A DNA stretch of 55,979 nucleotides from Acetobacter oeni (GTDB lineage Bacteria; Pseudomonadota; Alphaproteobacteria; Acetobacterales; Acetobacteraceae). The DNA lies in NCBI RefSeq assembly GCF_011516825.1, contig NZ_WOTA01000024.1, forward strand, positions 1 through 55,979, in the 5' to 3' direction. The position numbers were made by a program, and so were the translations under genes. Of this stretch, positions 52,155-55,979 are shown piece after piece. Within the stretch, counting starts at the first letter, position 1; every line of letters starts with the position of its first letter. The notes beneath the pieces were generated by a model that had not been told where the DNA came from, ran no database searches, and was given only the letters and a program-made list of their open reading frames with translations.

Positions 52155-52349
52155 ATAGCGGGTGCTGTCTTTCCTGTTCTTTTATCCCGGGTCTTTTTGC
52201 CCGGTGCCGGCCTTTGCGGCCGGTGTATGTCAGATAACGAAAAAGGTCATGATGCGTCATGTGGGGATGTCGGGTGAGCGACGAAATCCATGCTCTGCGT
52301 GACGGATCTGCAACGCTTTTGCGCCGGGGCGATCGTTGTTCGGTTCTTT
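52155..52349. other. porin leader region
   Basis: Contains the porin ribosome site and GCCGGTGCCGGCCTTTGCGGCCGG hairpin-like sequence near 52200; no gene seen. Confidence 0.4.
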
Positions 52350-52430
52350 TTAAGTGTTGCTGGTTTTCTCAGGGCTTTGCCCTGAAACCGGCTAAAGGGC
52401 GGCGGCCTCCGGAGAGGCTCTGTTGTCGTC
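52350..52430 (-). repeat. intergenic repeat, inverted right half
   Basis: Reverse orientation: TTAAGTGTTGCTGG, TCTCAGGGC-TTT-GCCCTGA, AACCGGC.AAAGG. It sits head to head with copy 7 (52438-52617), so the two form a larger imperfect inverted pair. Confidence 0.75.
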
Positions 52431-52437
52431 AGGTGTT

Positions 52438-52617
52438 GATGTGTGATTTCCCCACAGGTTAGCCCCGCTCCGGGCCTCTGCCCGCATCCGGCAGGGAGCG
52501 TCACGCGAGGGCGTGCCATGCACGACGGCCGCCGTAACCCGAATAAGCAGGTTTCCAGAGGCCATCGGCTTTTGGCGGGTGTCAGGGCATAGCCCTGAGA
52601 AACGCGGTCACACTTAA
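52438..52617 (+). repeat. intergenic repeat, copy 7 (with CACGC hairpin insert)
   Basis: Left end GTGTGATTTCC..CACAGGTTAG; GGGCCTCTGCCCG; the GTCACGCGAGGGCGTGCC insert shared with copy 4; AGAGGCC-ATC-GGCTTTT; TGTCAGGGC-ATA-GCCCTGA; CACACTTAA. It ends 33 bp before the DctA-type gene stop. Confidence 0.9.
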
Positions 52618-52650
52618 TGAGAGCAGCGCCTCCGGAAGCCGGTTTGCCGA

Positions 52651-54006
52651 TCAGTGAAAGCTGTGCGCGACCGGGGTGGGGGTGACGTCTTCTTCCGCGA
52701 GGGGATCGCCGGCCTGTGGTGGCGGGAGGCGTCCGGCCAGGGCGTCTTCCAGGCGTGTCCTGTCGAGCTGTCCTTCCCATCGGGCGATGACGATGGTTGC
52801 GACGGCGTTGCCGATGATATTGGTCAGGGAGCGACATTCGGACATGAATTTGTCGACACCGAGGATGAGGGCCATGCCGGAGACGGGGATGGTGGGAACG
52901 ACGGAGAGGGTGGCGGCAAGTGTCACGAAGCCCGCGCCTGTGACGCCGGCGGCGCCTTTGGAACTGACCATGGCGACGAGCAGCAGGGCGGTCTGTTCGC
53001 CGAAGCTCAGGTGCACGTTGGTGGCCTGGGCGACGAACAGGGCGGCGATGGTCATGTAGATGTTGGTGCCGTCGAGATTGAAGGAGTAGCCCATCGGCAC
53101 GACGAGGCCGACGATGGGGCGGTCGCAGCCGGCGTTTTCCAGCTTGGACATCAGGGTTGGCAGGGCGGATTCCGACGAGCTGGTGCCGAGGACGATCAGC
53201 AGTTCTTCCCGCAGGTAGCGCAGGAGTCTGAAGATGGAGAATCCCATGACGCGGGTGACGAGGCCGAGCACGCCGACGATAAACAGGATGGAGGTGAGGT
53301 AGAAGGTGCCGACGAGCCAGATGAGGCTGGTGACGGAGCCGATGCCGAAGCGTCCGATGGTGAAGGCCATGGCGCCGAACGCGCCGACGGGGGCGGCGAG
53401 CATGACGAGGCGGACCACGCCGAAGACGAGTTCGGTGAGCTGGCGAAAGAAGGCGAGGATGGGTTCGCCGCGTTTGCCCATCTGGGAGAGGCTGATGCCG
53501 AAGACGATGGCGACGAACAGGACCTGGAGGATTTCGCCGGAGGTGAAAGCGCTGGCGGTTGTGTTCGGGATGATCTGGAGCAGGAAGTCGGAGAAGGTGT
53601 GTTCTCTGGCGCGCTCGACATAGCCGCTGACGGAGGCGGCATCGAGCGAGCGGACATCGACGTTCATGCCGCCGCCGGGGCGCACGACGTTGGCGACGAT
53701 CATGCCGACGATGAGGGCGAGGGTGGAGAAGAACAGGAAGTAGGCCATGGCCTTGGCGCCGATGCGGCCGGCTTTGCCGAGATTGCCCATTCCGGCGATG
53801 CCGGTTGAGACGGTCAGGAAGATGACGGGGGCGATGACCATTTTGACGAGTTTGATGAAGCCGTCACCGAGGGGGCGCATGGCGGTGCCGAGATTCGGGG
53901 CGAAATGGCCGATCAGGATTCCGAGCGTGACGGCGACGACGACCTGGAAATAGAGGCTTTTCCAGAGTTTCCGTTTTGCCGGAGGGGCCGTGAGGGTGCC
54001 GTGCAT
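52651..54006 (-). CDS. dctA: DctA-type dicarboxylate:cation symporter
   Basis: This 451-residue inner-membrane DAACS symporter has the canonical motifs: [38 protein letters not shown] (first hairpin SSSESALP) and [16 protein letters not shown]4-dicarboxylates (succinate, fumarate, malate) with protons are the likely substrates, by family. The N-terminus [18 protein letters not shown] is typical of DctA. A single gene with a repeat at its 3' end. Contrast with the divergent paralogue at 34721. Confidence 0.93.
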   Translation of the reverse strand: MHGTLTAPPAKRKLWKSLYFQVVVAVTLGILIGHFAPNLGTAMRPLGDGFIKLVKMVIAPVIFLTVSTGIAGMGNLGKAGRIGAKAMAYFLFFSTLALIVGMIVANVVRPGGGMNVDVRSLDAASVSGYVERAREHTFSDFLLQIIPNTTASAFTSGEILQVLFVAIVFGISLSQMGKRGEPILAFFRQLTELVFGVVRLVMLAAPVGAFGAMAFTIGRFGIGSVTSLIWLVGTFYLTSILFIVGVLGLVTRVMGFSIFRLLRYLREELLIVLGTSSSESALPTLMSKLENAGCDRPIVGLVVPMGYSFNLDGTNIYMTIAALFVAQATNVHLSFGEQTALLLVAMVSSKGAAGVTGAGFVTLAATLSVVPTIPVSGMALILGVDKFMSECRSLTNIIGNAVATIVIARWEGQLDRTRLEDALAGRLPPPQAGDPLAEEDVTPTPVAHSFH

Positions 54007-54293
54007 GACTCTTTTTACCGTTACGCGCCTGACGGCGTCTTATTGTTCCTGATACGACGGGACTGTTTTGTCCGCCTTTGCGTCGATAGCACCCTGCCGG
54101 GGGGATGCCAATTCATGAGCGTAATTAACTCAGGTTTTTCATTATAAATCAGTGTGTTGCTGGGGTTGCTTTGTGCGGGGTGGCGGCTTGGGGCTCTGTC
54201 CTGGAGCCCGCAAAGGTGCGCGGCCCCTTTAGATCCTGGTCTGCTCGGGTCAGCTGCGGGCGGGGTCCGCGCCCTCTGTAATAAAGCCGGGAA
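54007..54293. other. intergenic region, dctA leader and repeat fragment
   Basis: 54007-54150 is the dctA leader. 54180-54240 carries GGGGCTCTGTCCTGGAGCCC and GGCCCCTTT, scraps of the repeat. No gene seen. Confidence 0.4.
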
Positions 54294-55559
54294 ATGTCGG
54301 AAGATGCGGGTGTGATGACATTCGATCTTTCCGGTCTGCCGGTTCTTCTCGTTTCCGTTCTGCTCGCTGTTCTGGGGGGTGTTGCCTTTCTTCGCAGCCG
54401 GCGGGCTTCAGGGGGCGGAATGGCGGATTCCGATCTGCTGGCGCGCCTGTATGTGATGGTTGAGCGGGAGGTCAGTCTGCGTCATGCCGAGACGGAGCAG
54501 CAGCGGCTGCGGCTGACGGAGATCGAACGGGCGCTTGTGGCGCGGGTTGAGCAGATGCGGGCGGAGCTGGCGGAGCGGCTGGGGCATCTGGCGGGCGGGA
54601 TCGGGAAGGAGCAGGCGGAGGCGCGGGCGGCGCAGTCCGAGGCGTTGCGGACGATGGCGGAGGCGAGCGCGCAGCAGCTTGCGGCGATCCGGGGGGCGGT
54701 GACGGAGCAGCTTCACGCGGCGGTTGAGAAGCAGATGCAGACGTCGTTTCAGCGCGTGCTGGAGCAGTTTTCCGCGATGCAGAAGGCGATGGGCGAGGTG
54801 TCCGCGATGACGGCGCAGATCGGGGATCTGAAGCGGCTTTTCGGCAATGTGAAGACGCGGGGTGGCTGGGGGGAGGCGCAGTTACGCACCATTCTGGACG
54901 ATGTGCTGCCGCCGGGAACGTATGAGACGAATCGTCGGCTGGGGCCGGGGCGGGAGGTTGTCGAGTTTGCGGTGAAGATGCCGGTTCGCAGCACGGTGCC
55001 GCCGGTTCTGGCGATCGACAGCAAGTTTCCGACCGAGGCTTATGAGCGGTTGCTGGATGCCTGCGCGCGGAATGACCGGGACGGGGAGCGCAATGCGCGC
55101 AAGGCGCTGGACAATGCGTTGCGGTTCGAGGCGCGCAAGATTGCCTCGAAATATATTGTGCCGCCGGAGACGGTTGAGTTTGCGGTTCTGTATCTGCCGA
55201 CGGACGGGCTTTATGCGGAGATTGCGCGCAGTCCGGGTCTGATTGACGAGATCGGGCGGACCTGCCGGGTTCTGATCATGGGGCCGTCTCTGATGCCGGC
55301 GCTGCTGCGGACGATTCATCTTGGGTATGTGACGCTGTCGCTGGAGGAGCGGACGGACACGATTGCGCGTCTGCTGGGGGCGACGCGACAGGAGATGCTG
55401 AAGATGGACGAGGTGCTGGAGAAGCTGTCGCGCAATGCGCTGGCGATGTCGACTTCGATCGAGGATGCGCGGCGGCGGACGCGGTCTGTGGCGCGGCAGT
55501 TGCGGGAGCTGGATTCGGGGGAGGTGGCGCCTCCTGTCGCGCGGGACGCAGCCTCATAA
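54294..55559 (+). CDS. rmuC: DNA recombination protein RmuC
   Basis: The 421-residue membrane-anchored nuclease-fold protein limits inversions between short repeats. An N-terminal helix (LPVLLVSVLLAVLGGVAFL) is followed by a coiled coil (~50-165, Gln/Glu/Ala-rich) and the RmuC core: MTAQIGDLKRLFGNVKTRGGWGEAQLRTILDDVLPPG, AIDSKFPTEAYERL, KIASKYIVPPETVEFAVLYLPTDGLYAE, PSLMPALLRTIHLGY. The length is standard. The start at ATG 54294 places the helix at residues ~14-30; an ATG at 54315 is possible. A single gene. Confidence 0.93.
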   Translation: MSEDAGVMTFDLSGLPVLLVSVLLAVLGGVAFLRSRRASGGGMADSDLLARLYVMVEREVSLRHAETEQQRLRLTEIERALVARVEQMRAELAERLGHLAGGIGKEQAEARAAQSEALRTMAEASAQQLAAIRGAVTEQLHAAVEKQMQTSFQRVLEQFSAMQKAMGEVSAMTAQIGDLKRLFGNVKTRGGWGEAQLRTILDDVLPPGTYETNRRLGPGREVVEFAVKMPVRSTVPPVLAIDSKFPTEAYERLLDACARNDRDGERNARKALDNALRFEARKIASKYIVPPETVEFAVLYLPTDGLYAEIARSPGLIDEIGRTCRVLIMGPSLMPALLRTIHLGYVTLSLEERTDTIARLLGATRQEMLKMDEVLEKLSRNALAMSTSIEDARRRTRSVARQLRELDSGEVAPPVARDAAS

Positions 55560-55681
55560 ATAAACCGGGGTGCAGGGGGCCTGCGGTCTCTGCCGGGTCC
55601 GGGCGGCGCCCGGATGTCTGAGCGGGGCGCCGTGCCTCGCCCGGGTCCGGCAAAGAGACGTGGTCCCTTTGTCCCGGTTTG
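55560..55681. other. intergenic stretch with repeat-like hairpins
   Basis: GGTGCAGGGGGCCTGCGG..CTGCCGGGTCCGGGCGGCGCCCGG corresponds to the left GC-rich half of the intergenic repeat in reverse orientation. It separates rmuC from the outer-membrane protein fragment. Confidence 0.4.
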
Positions 55682-55819
55682 TCAGAAGCCGGTCTGGAGT
55701 GAGACGTAGGCGCCGGTCTGGTTGCGGAAGGTGGCGATGGTGCCGAGCGAGACGTAGGCGGCGGTGATGTTCAGGTGTTTGTTGACGAAGTAGCTGGCGT
55801 AGACATCGACGCGGAAATC
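55682..55819 (-). pseudogene. 3' end of an outer-membrane beta-barrel protein
   Basis: A 45-codon frame reads DFRVDVYASYFVNKHLNIT, then an AYVSLGTIATFRNQTGAYVSLQTGF-type barrel strand pair, ending in the C-terminal Phe typical of outer-membrane proteins; it recalls the DUF3034 group. The frame closes at TGA directly before the first Asp, where sequence changes from GC-rich to AT-rich. The gene has therefore lost its 5' part at ~55820, probably by insertion or deletion. Confidence 0.55.
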
Positions 55820-55835
55820 TCACAGAAGGGTTGTA

Positions 55836-55906
55836 CATCGGGTTAGATTATGAAAAAGTCTGTTTTGTACAAAAGAATTTTTCATAAGCAATAAACGAAC
55901 CCGATG
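55836..55906. other. nested palindrome at the break point
   Basis: Outer arms CATCGGGTT (55836-55844) and AACCCGATG (55898-55906), middle arms TTATGAAAAA (55848-55857) and TTTTTCATAA (55878-55887), and a perfect inner palindrome TTTTGTACAAAA (55863-55874). The centres of the three do not coincide exactly. This could be a mobile-element end, a recombinase site or a bidirectional terminator; the sequence continues beyond the window. Confidence 0.55.
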
Positions 55907-55979
55907 CAGACAGAGTGTAGCGCAGGCGCGTATGAGTTTCCAGCCTCCTGTGGACGGCGTGTTGTGGCCCGTTTTGACG

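Noticed and set aside
55836..55906. Palindrome considered as a chromosomal dif site
   Set aside because: Arm sequence and spacing do not match the 28-bp XerC/XerD pattern, and centres of the arms are offset.
1..55979. tRNA, rRNA, riboswitch and origin signals
   Set aside because: No cloverleaf, rRNA-like block, known riboswitch core or DnaA-box cluster was recognised on reading both strands; a covariance-model scan would be needed to exclude small RNAs.

Overview
The window looks like a chromosomal segment of an acetic acid bacterium (Acetobacteraceae, Alphaproteobacteria). The basis is gene content and style, not a database search: high-GC core genes with GTG/TTG starts, a class I lysyl-tRNA synthetase, a polyol dehydrogenase of the mannitol dehydrogenase family, osmoregulated periplasmic glucan genes, several Tat-type or Hint-containing proteins, and a dense family of intergenic repeats. 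The genus is not decided. The first ~550 bases, about 37.1-44.4 kb, the ggt gene (46.6-48.8 kb) and the last ~160 bases look poorer in GC than the rest and carry most of the mobile-element traces.

Layout. 1-0.6 kb: tail of an IS5-family transposase and a decayed small gene. 0.6-8.4 kb: metal-dependent hydrolase, dgt, a hexapeptide acyltransferase, radA, a divergent Ala/Lys-rich protein of unknown role, and comEC. 8.7-18.0 kb: one giant gene (3107 residues) joining an AIDA-type repeat stalk, a Hint autoprocessing domain, two tandem ~100-residue modules and a degenerate GT-B glycosyltransferase-like domain. 18.2-19.5 kb: an unknown gene behind a Fur-box-like palindrome, convergent with bacterioferritin. 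19.8-22.2 kb: HAD sugar phosphatase convergent with a mannitol/fructuronate-type dehydrogenase. 22.6-29.6 kb (minus): a same-direction run htrA - FUSC transporter - ModE-like regulator - opgG - opgH. 29.8-33.5 kb (plus): lysK followed by an MprF-like protein whose synthase domain is cut short. 33.7-36.0 kb (minus): a dicarboxylate/amino-acid-type symporter translationally coupled to an Ldh-family oxidoreductase. 36.4-38.2 kb: a DedA protein with a probable CTG start, then a chimeric dead IS5-type transposase. 38.3-41.6 kb (minus): flagellar flgF-flgG-flgA-flgH. 41.7-46.6 kb: glycosyltransferase, Tat-exported M24 peptidase, UbiH-type monooxygenase, nitroreductase. 47.1-55.6 kb: gamma-glutamyltransferase, an MFS transporter with an alginate-export-type porin, a DctA-type symporter and rmuC. 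The right edge carries the 3' scrap of an outer-membrane protein broken next to a nested palindrome.

The most notable feature outside the genes is a ~120-180 bp intergenic repeat, present in at least ten full or partial copies. It has a fixed order of hairpins, one of which shows compensatory base changes. Its right end sits 0-80 nt beyond the stop codon of a minus-strand gene in all seven long copies and even supplies the stop codon at 33696. No tRNA, rRNA, CRISPR array or replication origin was recognised.
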